This document shows positions 55,214 through 63,462 of a stretch of 64,000 nt of DNA, one piece after another; position 1 is the first letter of the stretch; each line of letters begins with the position of its first letter. The position numbers and the translations under genes were made by a program. Location: positions 1-64,000 of the forward strand of contig JAAUSG010000001.1 in NCBI GenBank assembly GCA_012034055.1. Reading direction: 5' to 3'. Source of the DNA: Leptolyngbyaceae cyanobacterium RU_5_1. GTDB lineage: Bacteria; Cyanobacteriota; Cyanobacteriia; Leptolyngbyales; Leptolyngbyaceae. The notes beneath the pieces were generated by a model. The model was not told the origin of the DNA. It was given only the letters and a program-made list of their open reading frames with translations, and ran no database searches.

Positions 55214-56143
55214 TTAATTAATCTTTTGACTTCGACAGGTGTAGAAGTAACCGCAGAAGATGGTGTATGGCCCGCGATCGCAGGTAGCTGGGTTAGAAAT
55301 AACTTTGCCACTGTTGTCAACATTCCGAACAGCTGTTGAACCGGGTTTGTGTGCCCAATACCCTTCCCGCATCAGGCGATACCAGTGAAAATCATTAAAG
55401 CCTGGACCGGGTGCAATCACCAATGCCACCAGATAGCGAGGTGCCTCCGAATCTGGGAAGCAATCATAGCGGCGATGCAATCCGTCGCATAGGGCAGCAC
55501 GGGTTACTTCTGCACAGTTAATGGCAGTGTACATATGACCGCAACCCCGCCCAGGCTGGGCGAAGGTATCTGTACGCTTATTGCTCGCATAGTTATAGCA
55601 GTTGTTGCGTGAGCGGATGTTAGGGTCATTGTTCCAGAACCCAGGATTGTAAGGCGATGTATCATAGGTACAGGACGCCGCTATCTCAACGGGTGCCTCC
55701 ACTGCCATCATCTGAGGCAATCCTTCAACATCGGGAACGGATACTCGACTTGTGGTCTCTAGCTGCTGTTGCAGGAAACTCTGGAGCATTTCTCCCAGGG
55801 GCAATCCCCCTTCGCTGATAGAAGCGGATTCTGGAGAGATTTCAGCACTACTCATAGAGCTAATCAAACGCTCAGCAATCTCGTTTGCTTTAGAACTAGT
55901 AGCACCAGAACCCGCCGCCATATACATGCTGGCGGGCAGTTCAAAGTCTTTAGACAGCTCATCAGAAAGGGGTTCAATCATCAGACCCCGAAACCCTAAT
56001 CCAGCTTCTACTGGTGCTGTCTGGGACACAACAGTACGATTTTTGGCAATCTCTTTAAGCATTGTGCGAGCTTCTTGCTCGTCTGTAATAATCCATTCAG
56101 GGTCGGGTCTTCCAGAAAAGACATTGGCAGTAATTCGTAGCAT
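55214..56143 (-). CDS. VFSGRP-domain protein fused to a candidate cysteine-hydrolase domain
   Basis: A protein of 309 residues. Residues 1-100 are a VFSGRP domain (TANVFSGRPDPEWIITDEQE, VEAGLGFRGLMIEPL). A Ser/Glu-rich linker follows. The C-terminal 150 residues start SCTYDTSPYNPGFWNNDPNI and hold NNCYNYASNK, then DFHWYRLMREGYWAHKPGST and VRNVDNSGKVI, a Cys ... His ... Asp/Asn order that resembles papain/CHAP-type hydrolases; several further Cys suggest an exported protein. The hydrolase idea is inference. ATG 56143 has AGGAG 8 nt upstream. No signal peptide is visible, which is odd for such a Cys-rich protein. Confidence 0.6.
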   Translation of the reverse strand: MLRITANVFSGRPDPEWIITDEQEARTMLKEIAKNRTVVSQTAPVEAGLGFRGLMIEPLSDELSKDFELPASMYMAAGSGATSSKANEIAERLISSMSSAEISPESASISEGGLPLGEMLQSFLQQQLETTSRVSVPDVEGLPQMMAVEAPVEIAASCTYDTSPYNPGFWNNDPNIRSRNNCYNYASNKRTDTFAQPGRGCGHMYTAINCAEVTRAALCDGLHRRYDCFPDSEAPRYLVALVIAPGPGFNDFHWYRLMREGYWAHKPGSTAVRNVDNSGKVISNPATCDRGPYTIFCGYFYTCRSQKIN

Positions 56144-56242
56144 CAATCATCTCCTAGCTTGTAAACGAATACGCCATCGATTGAATTTGCTATTCCGCAA
56201 TGGTTTGATTATGCCTGTAGCGATCGCACCTCGACACTACCC

Positions 56243-56446
56243 TTACGGGTGATTTCCCGCTGTCAACAAATATTGGCGAATCAGGGAGCCTGCACCAAGC
56301 CCTGAACCAACATCAACGGAAGGTAAGGGCAATCGTCGCGCCAATCGCGCCAGCAAATTCCAGAAATCTTGTCCTCTCAGTCCAGTTGCCTCGGCATGAA
56401 GCGCAGCAATACCGGTCAGATGAGGCGCATCTATTTGTGCAGTAGA
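56243..56446 (-). pseudogene. Subtilase C-terminal remnant
   Basis: The reading frame ends with QIDAPHLTGIAALHAEATGL and ARRLPLPSVDVGSGLG, clearly the tail of an S8 peptidase (compare ATPHVAGIAALYSQAYG and ARRMPLPSADVGSGLAQ at 53.7 kb). The GTSMA motif that carries the catalytic Ser reads STAQIDA instead, and everything upstream is unrelated. It is a leftover of a duplicated subtilase gene. It lies 100 nt upstream of the VFSGRP fusion gene. Confidence 0.65.
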
Positions 56447-56567
56447 AAATTGATGCTTACGCTGTTGCGATCGCATCCTCCGCAGAATGCTAATTTTTGG
56501 GGTTCTCCGATAAGTTGAAATACTTTTCGGTTGATCGATCAACTCGTTAATTTAGATTGACAAACCA

Positions 56568-57005
56568 CTAAGAGCGAATTTCGACAGCTTGCGCTGTGAG
56601 AGCCATGCTGTCGAAGTTAGACGGTTGTCCGCTGATCTGAACGCGAACTCCGGGCTTCAAGCTCCAGGGATTGATGGTGTTACCCTGTTGAGTCACCGTT
56701 GTGTTGGCTTGCAGAGCCACATAATAGCGCCCCGAATTTGTCGTGACCGTCAATTGCAAGGGCGATGTTTCCATCACTTGTTCAACAGTGCCTTCAATGA
56801 TCATGGCAATTTGGGGCGTGGCAGCGGTGGGCGTGGATGAAACCGATTGATCAGAAGAAACTGATTGATTGGGATCGTAGATGCTCATAGCAGCGGGTTC
56901 CTGGACGGTGGGCAGCGGAGAAGGCGCGGCTTGATAGCTTGTGCAAGCCAGCAACAGTGAACCCACGCCGATCAAACTGCCCCAGAGAATGGTGTTGAAG
57001 TGCAT
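56568..57005 (-). CDS. Lipoprotein with OB-like C-terminal domain
   Basis: A 145-residue lipoprotein (signal TILWGSLIGVGSLLLACTSY, lipobox LLAC-T). After a Ser/Pro/Gln-rich spacer, residues 70-145 read IAMIIEGTVEQVMETSPLQL, VTTNSGRYYVALQANTTVTQ and WSLKPGVRVQISGQ, a beta-rich domain resembling small OB-fold proteins. No family is assigned. It is co-oriented with the V8-like protease upstream and the subtilase remnant downstream. AGGAG and AGGAT precede ATG 57005. Confidence 0.65.
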   Translation of the reverse strand: MHFNTILWGSLIGVGSLLLACTSYQAAPSPLPTVQEPAAMSIYDPNQSVSSDQSVSSTPTAATPQIAMIIEGTVEQVMETSPLQLTVTTNSGRYYVALQANTTVTQQGNTINPWSLKPGVRVQISGQPSNFDSMALTAQAVEIRS

Positions 57006-57163
57006 ATCCTATCGTACTCCTGGAAAAAGATTGTTGTGCGCGATCGCGCCTGATCTCTATTAAGCCTGCTGCTGCATCAATCGTCGGGATGGTTTCCAGA
57101 ACTGATACAAAACCGGGTCGCGGCGATTTCACCCCTCTCCGCCGCGACCTGTCTATGATCGGT

Positions 57164-58096
57164 CTAGCAGGGAATATTTCGCCAAGCTAGCATATTGTCG
57201 AATACGGGTTTGGTGATCCGGGTCGCGCTGTTGGGACAACCACCATAGGCATGCACACCCACCGCATGACGTTCACCATTCAGAAAGCGCCAAACTGGGC
57301 TACCACTCTGTCCGCCAATGGTATCAATCATGTAGTAGATCTTGAGATCTTCAACGCGACTGATCGACCCTGCATTGAACCACATCGTGCCAACGGGCTT
57401 GTCTGCGGGATAGCCAGCCGTATTCACAAACAAGTTGTTGAGCGAGTCGTTGGAGAGGTGAGCAAAGCCAAACCAGCCGACTCGATTGCCCAAATTGCAG
57501 TTGGGCAGAATGATGGCACCGTAGTCAAATTCGGGTTTGCTGTCTTGAGTCCAACCCGTGACACTGCGGAAGGAAGTGCCCACTTGAGAACCATAGGGAC
57601 GAGCATTGCCATCCATGCCAGGCACAACTTCGATCGAACGTGCCCAGCCGCCATTGGCTCTGCTGAAAACACAGTGTCCTGCCGTCATGACCGTGCGAGC
57701 ACCGATAAACCAACCGGTGCCAACAAATTGAGCACCATCGGGAAAGGTAATGAACAGTTTGCAAATCCAGCGCCAGGGCAGGTTGGTCGCAGGGGTAATG
57801 CGAGTGCGATCGTCGGCACCACATACAGTTTCTGGAGACAAATACACAGTAGCAGCCGCATCGGGCAAATTAGCAAGGGCAGGTGCGCCAACACCATCAG
57901 CACTGACTTCACCAAGTGCTCGAGTGGGATCAAACCCAGCAACCATTTCAATCTCACCTTGAGTCGATTCGCCCTGAAAGTCTGTTGCAATCAGTGATTC
58001 TCCGCTCAATGTGCTACCGTCGCTTGATACTGCTTCGTGCAGTTTGGCAGCAACGGTTGCTTGCTGCTCAGAGGAAACCGTTTCGTGCATTCCCAT
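57164..58096 (-). CDS. V8/glutamyl-endopeptidase-like serine protease (chymotrypsin fold)
   Basis: A 310-residue protein. After an N-terminal region of about 110 residues with no signal peptide (MGMHETVSSEQQATVAAKLH), the protease domain has the triad in GARTVMTAGHCVFS (His), KPEFDYGAIILPN (Asp) and DTIGGQSGSPVWRF (Ser), with strands FVGTGWFIG and HAVGVHAYGG. The S1B group cleaves after Glu or has broad use. The N-terminal region may be a propeptide: GGTLSG-type DGSTLSGESLIATD. Two Cys (GHC, CGADD; last residue C) could make disulfides. It is the first gene of the peptidase island. Confidence 0.92.
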   Translation of the reverse strand: MGMHETVSSEQQATVAAKLHEAVSSDGSTLSGESLIATDFQGESTQGEIEMVAGFDPTRALGEVSADGVGAPALANLPDAAATVYLSPETVCGADDRTRITPATNLPWRWICKLFITFPDGAQFVGTGWFIGARTVMTAGHCVFSRANGGWARSIEVVPGMDGNARPYGSQVGTSFRSVTGWTQDSKPEFDYGAIILPNCNLGNRVGWFGFAHLSNDSLNNLFVNTAGYPADKPVGTMWFNAGSISRVEDLKIYYMIDTIGGQSGSPVWRFLNGERHAVGVHAYGGCPNSATRITKPVFDNMLAWRNIPC

Positions 58097-58504
58097 GTTT
58101 ATTCTTCTCCTTAGATTTGATAGTTTTCACGTGGATGCAGTACGAGATTAATCAGGGAGTCAGAAGTCAGAATCCAGAATTCAGGAGGTTTTTGCTGTTT
58201 TGGCGGCAGCTGAATTCTGACTAATGCGGTCGTTCACTTAGAGAACGTATATCGCTGCAGATAACCTGCATGATTGATGCCGTGATGCTCGTGTAGTCGG
58301 TCTGTATCTCTTTCGATTGTGGCTGGGGCGATCGCGATCTGACGGTACCCGCAGGGGGTGATTTTGCTTGTTCGCCAATTATTAGGCAGCACAAAACAGC
58401 CGCAGGCATGCAGCTTGAGGGTGAGTATAAAGCAAGACGAAGCGAAACGTCGTTCCACTTCGTCCTGCACTCAATTCATTTTCAGCGATGCTGAGCCAGA
58501 ATCG
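58097..58504. other. Intergenic, no gene seen
   Basis: This stretch has a tGACGAAG ... CTTCGTC inverted pair (58436-58463) and a short frame on the minus strand that shows no family features. I do not call a gene. Confidence 0.4.
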
Positions 58505-59326
58505 TTAGCGCTTGATCAGCAAAGATTTGACTTTCCGCAACCCTCTTCTCACGACGCTCTCAGGTTGCTCACCTGTGGAAACATCCTCATCAGCAGAACG
58601 TGCCCGGAAAATCGTCGAATGATCGCCTTTGAGCTGCTTCACCTCACTTGCAGGGCGTCCATTGCTGTAGTAGTAAAGTGCTAACGATTTCCGAGTCCAA
58701 CCCTCAGGACAGGTGACCGGATCAGGATGTCCGTGGTAGGAGAAATCATTGGTATTAAAAATCACACATCGATTGAAAATTGGCAGAATTTTTTTATAGG
58801 AGCGAGTCATGTCCTTATCCCATAGCTCCAGGTGCCCCCCATATTCTTCCTGCCAATCGCGATTGAGATAAAGCAGCAGATTCAACCGACGGTCTAACTT
58901 CAACTTGCTACTTTTGTTGAAATCAACGTGCATTTTTAGATATCCACCCGGTTCAATCTGATGCAAACCACCCCCTTCAAAATGAGGATCGGGAATAATC
59001 CCGTCAATACCGGTTAACATCTCCAGGAATTGAATAAAGGTTGAAGAATTCAACTGATACAGCACAAGACAGGTTGCATCACCCATCCGCTGTTCATTGG
59101 CAGACGCTAGCTTTCGCTCTGCAGGATTACTAAATGATTGCCAATCAATCTCGCGAGGTTTGGGAAACTCTTTCAAAACCTCGTCCAGGATCAACTCAGG
59201 CAAAAAGTTATCGATGACGACGTGTTGGAATGGTTCAGCGTTCTGGTATTCCTCACGGTACCGAAGCACTAGGTCTGCCAGGTATTGTGGATCTAGGCGA
59301 AACTTTAAGGTTTCAGTTGCTTGCAT
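58505..59326 (-). CDS. 2-Oxoglutarate/Fe(II)-dependent oxygenase
   Basis: A 273-residue prolyl-hydroxylase-like dioxygenase. The jelly-roll ligands are LKMHVDFNKSSKLKLDRRLN (H-x-D) and FSYHGHPDPVTCPEG (distal His), and Arg in GWTRKSLALYYYSNGRP binds 2-oxoglutarate. The N-terminal block FQHVVIDNFLPELILDEVLK and YGGHLELWDKD are typical of the family close to 2OG-Fe(II) enzymes acting on proteins or small molecules. The substrate is unknown. It is divergent neither from nor operonic with the protease; it is upstream of the island on the same strand with a 400-nt gap. Confidence 0.88.
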   Translation of the reverse strand: MQATETLKFRLDPQYLADLVLRYREEYQNAEPFQHVVIDNFLPELILDEVLKEFPKPREIDWQSFSNPAERKLASANEQRMGDATCLVLYQLNSSTFIQFLEMLTGIDGIIPDPHFEGGGLHQIEPGGYLKMHVDFNKSSKLKLDRRLNLLLYLNRDWQEEYGGHLELWDKDMTRSYKKILPIFNRCVIFNTNDFSYHGHPDPVTCPEGWTRKSLALYYYSNGRPASEVKQLKGDHSTIFRARSADEDVSTGEQPESVVRRGLRKVKSLLIKR

Positions 59327-59805
59327 TGAATTGCCTCAAGCTCTTTTAGAAGAGTGAACATGTGATCAACTGGTAAGAGATGGTATCCAGGGACTTGCAG
59401 ACAAACAAAGTACCATCAATACCACAATCTGTACGGGCGAACGGCCGTTCGCCCCTACCTGCACCACTGGGATGTTAAACCACGTCCAGCTCGGAATCTG
59501 TAGCTTTCCCTTAAGAAAAACTCCAGGTCTGGACGTGGACAAGGTTTATTTTCATGCATGTCCCTTACGGGTTAACCAACCTAAAGCAAATTCCAGGGCA
59601 GCTATTCAGACCACATCTCTGCCTGCATGATGTCTATGACTGGAGTTTAACTTAAGTTTAGGGGCAGGCAAATGGATAGCTAGACTACTGTCTTGAATTT
59701 TACTGAGTATTTGATTTTGTTGAGGATTTGATAAAGCGTTTGTTCATAAACTCAGTAAATTCCGCTGAGATTAGATGGATGTCCTGGTTAACTACTCTTT
59801 GAGTA
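59327..59805. repeat. Intergenic region with a 75-bp element copy
   Basis: It contains a copy of the TTAAACC/GGTTTA element at 59475-59549 (TTAAACCACGTCCAGCTCGG ... CTGGACGTGGACAAGGTTTA) and, before it, GGGCGAACGGCCGTTCGCCC at 59428-59452. No gene seen. Confidence 0.7.
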
Positions 59806-60855
59806 CTACCCTTCAAGAATTTGCAGCCGAATGGTGCGATCGCCCGTCTCATCCAGGGACGTCTCAATCACTTCGTTGGACAAACATCCCAAACAGCTTA
59901 GTAGTGTTCTGAGCTGAGGGGTACTCTCGCCACTATCGAGATAGACCCGCTCGGTTAAACTATTCAGCCGCTTCCAGGTGAGGTAAAGCTTGACGGCCGT
60001 TTGCTCCAGTTGGGCAGCTTGATTGACCAAATCTGCTGTGGAACTGAGGCAGCCGATGCGGAGGGCTTCTTCGAGTGCCAATTCCAAATTGAGTGATCCA
60101 TTCGACAAGGCCTGCACTCGCGTAGCGGCTTCCAGGTATTTGGCTAGATAACGGGCTTCGGCTGTCACCTGTTTCAAAGTGTCTATATCTGGGCTTTCGG
60201 CGACAGCAGCGCACAGCGTCGTTTGATGCGTCTCCGGAAGCTTCTGCATTTCCTTGACCAGGGGAGCAAGATAGCGAGTTGGCAAGGTCTGATCGGACGC
60301 TTTTTCCCGCACGGCTGCTGGGAGCAGATCAGAGGTCATTGCAGTCCACTCATCAGAGAGCTGGCGCACTTCACGACGGGTGATCCGGCGATCGCCCCGC
60401 CGTGCGGCATCGCTGACAATTTGCTGCACTTCTGGATCGGCTTGTGCGGTTTCAACAAACGCCCGCTTGCTGAACTGGTTGACATCCTCCGGCTCTAAAT
60501 AGCCACCCTGCAACAACGTGTCGGCACCATTGGCTAGCTCAATCAGTGAATACGCCTGGCTTTTGCTAATCTCGCGATCGCTTAACCAATTCAGGAAACC
60601 GGTTCCCCGTCCGTCTCCATTACGCTTTTCGCGATCGCGCACCGCCCGCAAAATTCGTCCGCGCCAAATATCAGCCTGCAAATTGCAGCGATCGCAGATC
60701 TGCCAGGCCTGGTCAATCTGCTGCTGAAAATCAGCATCGGGAATGAGATCGTCCTCTGGATCGGGAAGCTGAAAATGGAGATTGGCGATCGCCTCTGGGC
60801 TGGAAGATACCCGACGCATCTGGACGATATTGGAGGAACTGGCAGCTTGAACCAT
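59806..60855 (-). CDS. Conserved cyanobacterial hypothetical, possible DNA-binding protein
   Basis: A 349-residue mostly helical protein. The segment GTGFLNWLSDREISKSQAYS ... LIELANGADTLLQGGYLEP resembles a ParB/KorB-like helix-turn-helix, and DAARRGDRRITRREVRQLSD a second helical unit. The N-terminal ICDRCNLQADIWRGRILRAV carries a Cys pair (C-x2-C) that might bind metal. C-terminal half: TLLSCLGCLSNEVIETSLDE. I do not know its role; a nucleoid or transcription function is a guess. No membrane segment. Confidence 0.6.
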   Translation of the reverse strand: MVQAASSSNIVQMRRVSSSPEAIANLHFQLPDPEDDLIPDADFQQQIDQAWQICDRCNLQADIWRGRILRAVRDREKRNGDGRGTGFLNWLSDREISKSQAYSLIELANGADTLLQGGYLEPEDVNQFSKRAFVETAQADPEVQQIVSDAARRGDRRITRREVRQLSDEWTAMTSDLLPAAVREKASDQTLPTRYLAPLVKEMQKLPETHQTTLCAAVAESPDIDTLKQVTAEARYLAKYLEAATRVQALSNGSLNLELALEEALRIGCLSSTADLVNQAAQLEQTAVKLYLTWKRLNSLTERVYLDSGESTPQLRTLLSCLGCLSNEVIETSLDETGDRTIRLQILEG

Positions 60856-61058
60856 GCGCTTACTTCGGATCTCAACAGCCGGATTATTATTGCATGCTTA
60901 GTCAAATCCAGACGTAAAGAGATCATTGCGAGTCTTGTGCGATCGTCGATCACTATAAAGCGTTCTGACCACGCCTGCAGCCGTCTTCGCGCATGGTGGA
61001 CAGGGGAACGAATTTGAGGGCGGCGATGCCCGGTATAGTGTCAAGCCGTGATTCCGAA

Positions 61059-61223
61059 ATGGCTGCCGTCCAGGAACGGTTCAACTTAACGGATGCGATC
61101 GGCGATCGCTTCTTTACCAAAGGGTTTGAGAACCTGCCAGCCTTAACGGATGCCGATCAAACAGCCCTGGCGCATCTTCAGCAGCGGTTTTTTGAGCATC
61201 GAGACCGTAGCTCTTTGCCTTAA
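61059..61223 (+). pseudogene. Short fragment resembling the start of a restriction-type R protein
   Basis: 54 residues: MAAVQERFNLTDAIGDRFFT, KGFENLPALTDADQTALAHL, QQRFFEHRDRSSLP. I recall EHRDR ... openings of this kind as the first part of longer cyanobacterial proteins, some annotated as restriction or DUF-type. It stops before the expected continuation. It could be an intact small protein, so the pseudogene call is weak. Confidence 0.35.
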
Positions 61224-61260
61224 AATTTGCAGCGCATGTCATGATTCCCTCATCCATGTC

Positions 61261-62031
61261 TCAAAATTGGTAACTCATGACCTGAATCACCATGCCGCTC
61301 TTAGGTAAATCTTGAGGTTGGAGCGCAATTGAGCTACCAGTCCGGCGGACGGTAGTTCCACTCATGAGTTTCAGGAAATCGTCTACTGGCACAATGTCAC
61401 AGCTATCTTTCGCGGTTGCCCTGGTACGGAAGTGGGTTGGAATAATGACTTTGGGATTTAAGACCTCAATAGCCTGCTTTGCCTCTTCGGGTCCATAGGC
61501 CTTAGCTCCGTTGCCGACTGGAATCAGCAGCACATCTGGACGCCCCATCAGAATCTTTTGTTCAGTGGAGATGGGAGCCGCCGCCCCGCCCAAGTGCAGT
61601 ACATTAATCCCGGCTTGTTGCCACTTCCAGGCCACGTTGACACCAAACCGCTTACCACCCATGCGATCGTGGTCTGTACTGATGCCCTGAATTTGCCTAC
61701 CCCCGATCTGATAGGCTCCTGCTTCATACAGCAAGCGGGGGTTTCCAGGAACAACTTCCACGGCCCCCTCATCCAGCAATTGACTGCTGATTAAAACCAA
61801 ATCCGTCGCCACCCTGGGAGTGCGATAGCCTGCTGTACAGCCCTTGGCGCGAAATGGATTGACTAAAATTCGCGTTCCGCCACCTGTGAACAGAAAACAG
61901 GTGTGCCCCAACCACTGAACAGAAAGGGGAACGCGTTGAGCCTGGTAGCTCTCAAATTTTGACCCAACTCCCATGCCAAGCGCTGTTAAAAAACTCGCTC
62001 CTGTAAAGCGCATCAACTGCCGCCGTTTCAT
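61261..62031 (-). CDS. MBL-fold protein with Tat-like signal, catalytic metal motif altered
   Basis: A 256-residue UlaG-like metallo-beta-lactamase-fold protein. The N-terminus MKRRQLMRFTGASFLTALG has an RR and a hydrophobic stretch like a Tat signal. Blocks are VQWLGHTCFLFTGGGTRILV, GISTDHDRMGGKRFGVNVAW, VLHLGGAAAP, RPDVLLIPVGNGAKAYGPEE and VIIPTHFRTRAT. The usual H-x-H-x-D-H is absent: at its expected place it reads LISSQLLDEGAVEVV. Some ligands (H in GHTC, DHD, H in PTHFRT) remain. It may be a non-canonical or non-hydrolytic family member. It lies in the ybeY-dgkA-trpG neighbourhood. Confidence 0.75.
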   Translation of the reverse strand: MKRRQLMRFTGASFLTALGMGVGSKFESYQAQRVPLSVQWLGHTCFLFTGGGTRILVNPFRAKGCTAGYRTPRVATDLVLISSQLLDEGAVEVVPGNPRLLYEAGAYQIGGRQIQGISTDHDRMGGKRFGVNVAWKWQQAGINVLHLGGAAAPISTEQKILMGRPDVLLIPVGNGAKAYGPEEAKQAIEVLNPKVIIPTHFRTRATAKDSCDIVPVDDFLKLMSGTTVRRTGSSIALQPQDLPKSGMVIQVMSYQF

Positions 62032-62136
62032 AGTCTCCTCATCTAACCACTATTGAATTGAGAATGATGAGTGATGAATCTTAAGTTGGAGTTGGTGGAA
62101 ATCCACCGAAATTCAGCACTCAAAATTCAAAATTCA

Positions 62137-62766
62137 TCATTTACTGATTGAGGCAAGAAAGTTCCGCAGAAGCGGTTTACCCACAGCCGTTAGCACACTT
62201 TCGGGGTGAAACTGCACGCCTTGAATGTGAGGATAGTGCCGATGTCTCACGCCCATAATGGTGCCGTCATCAACCCACGCGGTGATTTCTAGCACCTCCG
62301 GTAACTCTTGCCGCTCAATCACCAAACTATGATACCGAGTTGCGGTCAACGGATTTTCGAGTTCTTGAAAAACACCAAGCCCGGTATGGTGAACTTGAGA
62401 CGTTTTACCGTGCATCAGAACAGGCGCAGAGACGATCTTGCCGCCAAAGACTTGACCAATACTTTGGTGCCCCAGACAAACGCCCAGGATAGGAAACTGT
62501 GGTCCTAATTCTGCAATCAAACTGAGGGAAACCCCTGCATCATCCGGGCGGCCAGGGCCAGGAGAAATCACAATGCCATCGGGCTGGAGCTGGCGAATCT
62601 GTTCGAGGGAGATTTGGTCGTTCCGGTATACCTGAATTTCGGTTGCGACTGGAAACTCCGCGCCAAGCTCACCCAAATACTGGACCAGGTTATAGGTAAA
62701 GCTATCGTAGTTATCAATAACAAGAATCAAAGGATTCCACTCCTGGTTGGGGCGGACTTGGGACAT
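62137..62766 (-). CDS. trpG: Anthranilate/aminodeoxychorismate synthase glutaminase subunit
   Basis: A 209-residue class-I glutamine amidotransferase that supplies ammonia to TrpE (tryptophan) or PabB (folate). The start LVIDNYDSFTYNLVQYLGEL is diagnostic; the nucleophile is in ILGVCLGHQSIGQVFG, and the His-Glu pair in VQFHPESVLTAVG. ISPGPGRPDDAGVSL and VLMHGKTSQVHHTGLG complete the family pattern. In cyanobacteria the same subunit may serve both enzymes, so trpG/pabA is interchangeable. Operon with dgkA and ybeY is possible on the minus strand. Confidence 0.95.
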   Translation of the reverse strand: MSQVRPNQEWNPLILVIDNYDSFTYNLVQYLGELGAEFPVATEIQVYRNDQISLEQIRQLQPDGIVISPGPGRPDDAGVSLSLIAELGPQFPILGVCLGHQSIGQVFGGKIVSAPVLMHGKTSQVHHTGLGVFQELENPLTATRYHSLVIERQELPEVLEITAWVDDGTIMGVRHRHYPHIQGVQFHPESVLTAVGKPLLRNFLASISK

Positions 62767-62870
62767 AGGAATTAGAGAATAGGGGCTAGGGATTTTAGAT
62801 TGCAGATTTTAGATTGGAAATTCTCCCCATCTCCTCACTCCTCACGATTCACGCGGTTAGCCTGCTTATC

Positions 62871-63359
62871 TTACGCTGAAATCGTTTGGAGTAGAAGCCA
62901 CAGCTTTAGCCATAGTTTAGGTAGCATCAGTGATCCGGCGACACTCACGGCTACCAAGGCTGAGATGAGTACGGCTGCAGCGGCACAGTCTTTAGCAATC
63001 TTGGCCAGGTCGTGGTAAGTTTGCTTGACGGTTAAATCGACTACCGACTCGATCGCCGTATTCAATAGCTCCATCGTCAGCACCGCTCCAACGGTTAGCC
63101 CGATAATTGCCATTTCTACAGCCGTTAGCTGCAGAAAAACGCCCAAACTAACGGCCAACGCGGCCACGAAAACATGAATACGAAAGTTGCGCTGAGTCTG
63201 GAATGCATAGCTGACACCAGACCAGGCATATTTGAAGCTAATTAACAGACTAGGGGCGACTCGCCATGACAATTCCCGGTTTAACTTCATTCCCTGCACT
63301 ACCTTGCCATTAGGGGACTCGGGGTTTTGAGTTTGGAGTTCAGGAGGCATAGATTGCAT
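62871..63359 (-). CDS. dgkA: Diacylglycerol/undecaprenol kinase
   Basis: A 162-residue integral membrane kinase. The family pattern is SFKYAWSGVSYAFQTQRNFR, the catalytic Glu/Asn stretch LTMELLNTAIESVVDL and the KIAKDCAAAAVLISALVAV helix. Three membrane helices are visible. It phosphorylates diacylglycerol (Gram-negative type) or undecaprenol (Gram-positive type); which one is unclear here. ATG at MKLNRELSWRV could be the true start. It is 100 nt upstream of trpG on the minus strand. Confidence 0.93.
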   Translation of the reverse strand: MQSMPPELQTQNPESPNGKVVQGMKLNRELSWRVAPSLLISFKYAWSGVSYAFQTQRNFRIHVFVAALAVSLGVFLQLTAVEMAIIGLTVGAVLTMELLNTAIESVVDLTVKQTYHDLAKIAKDCAAAAVLISALVAVSVAGSLMLPKLWLKLWLLLQTISA

Positions 63360-63462
63360 CGTGTTAATTATTGAATCAGACTGAAGAAGCTGTTTTCCGG
63401 GAAATACGAACTTACCTGAATGAGCAGGCTGCTCTTAGTTTGCCTGAATGCTAGAGAAAATT

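Noticed and set aside
53666-58096. Cyanobactin or other RiPP cluster because of two peptidases and an oxygenase
   Set aside because: No precursor peptide, cyclodehydratase, PatG-like macrocyclase or leader-like short gene is visible.
58234-58470. 78-residue minus-strand frame upstream of the peptidase island
   Set aside because: No ribosome binding site, no family likeness, and composition like intergenic DNA.
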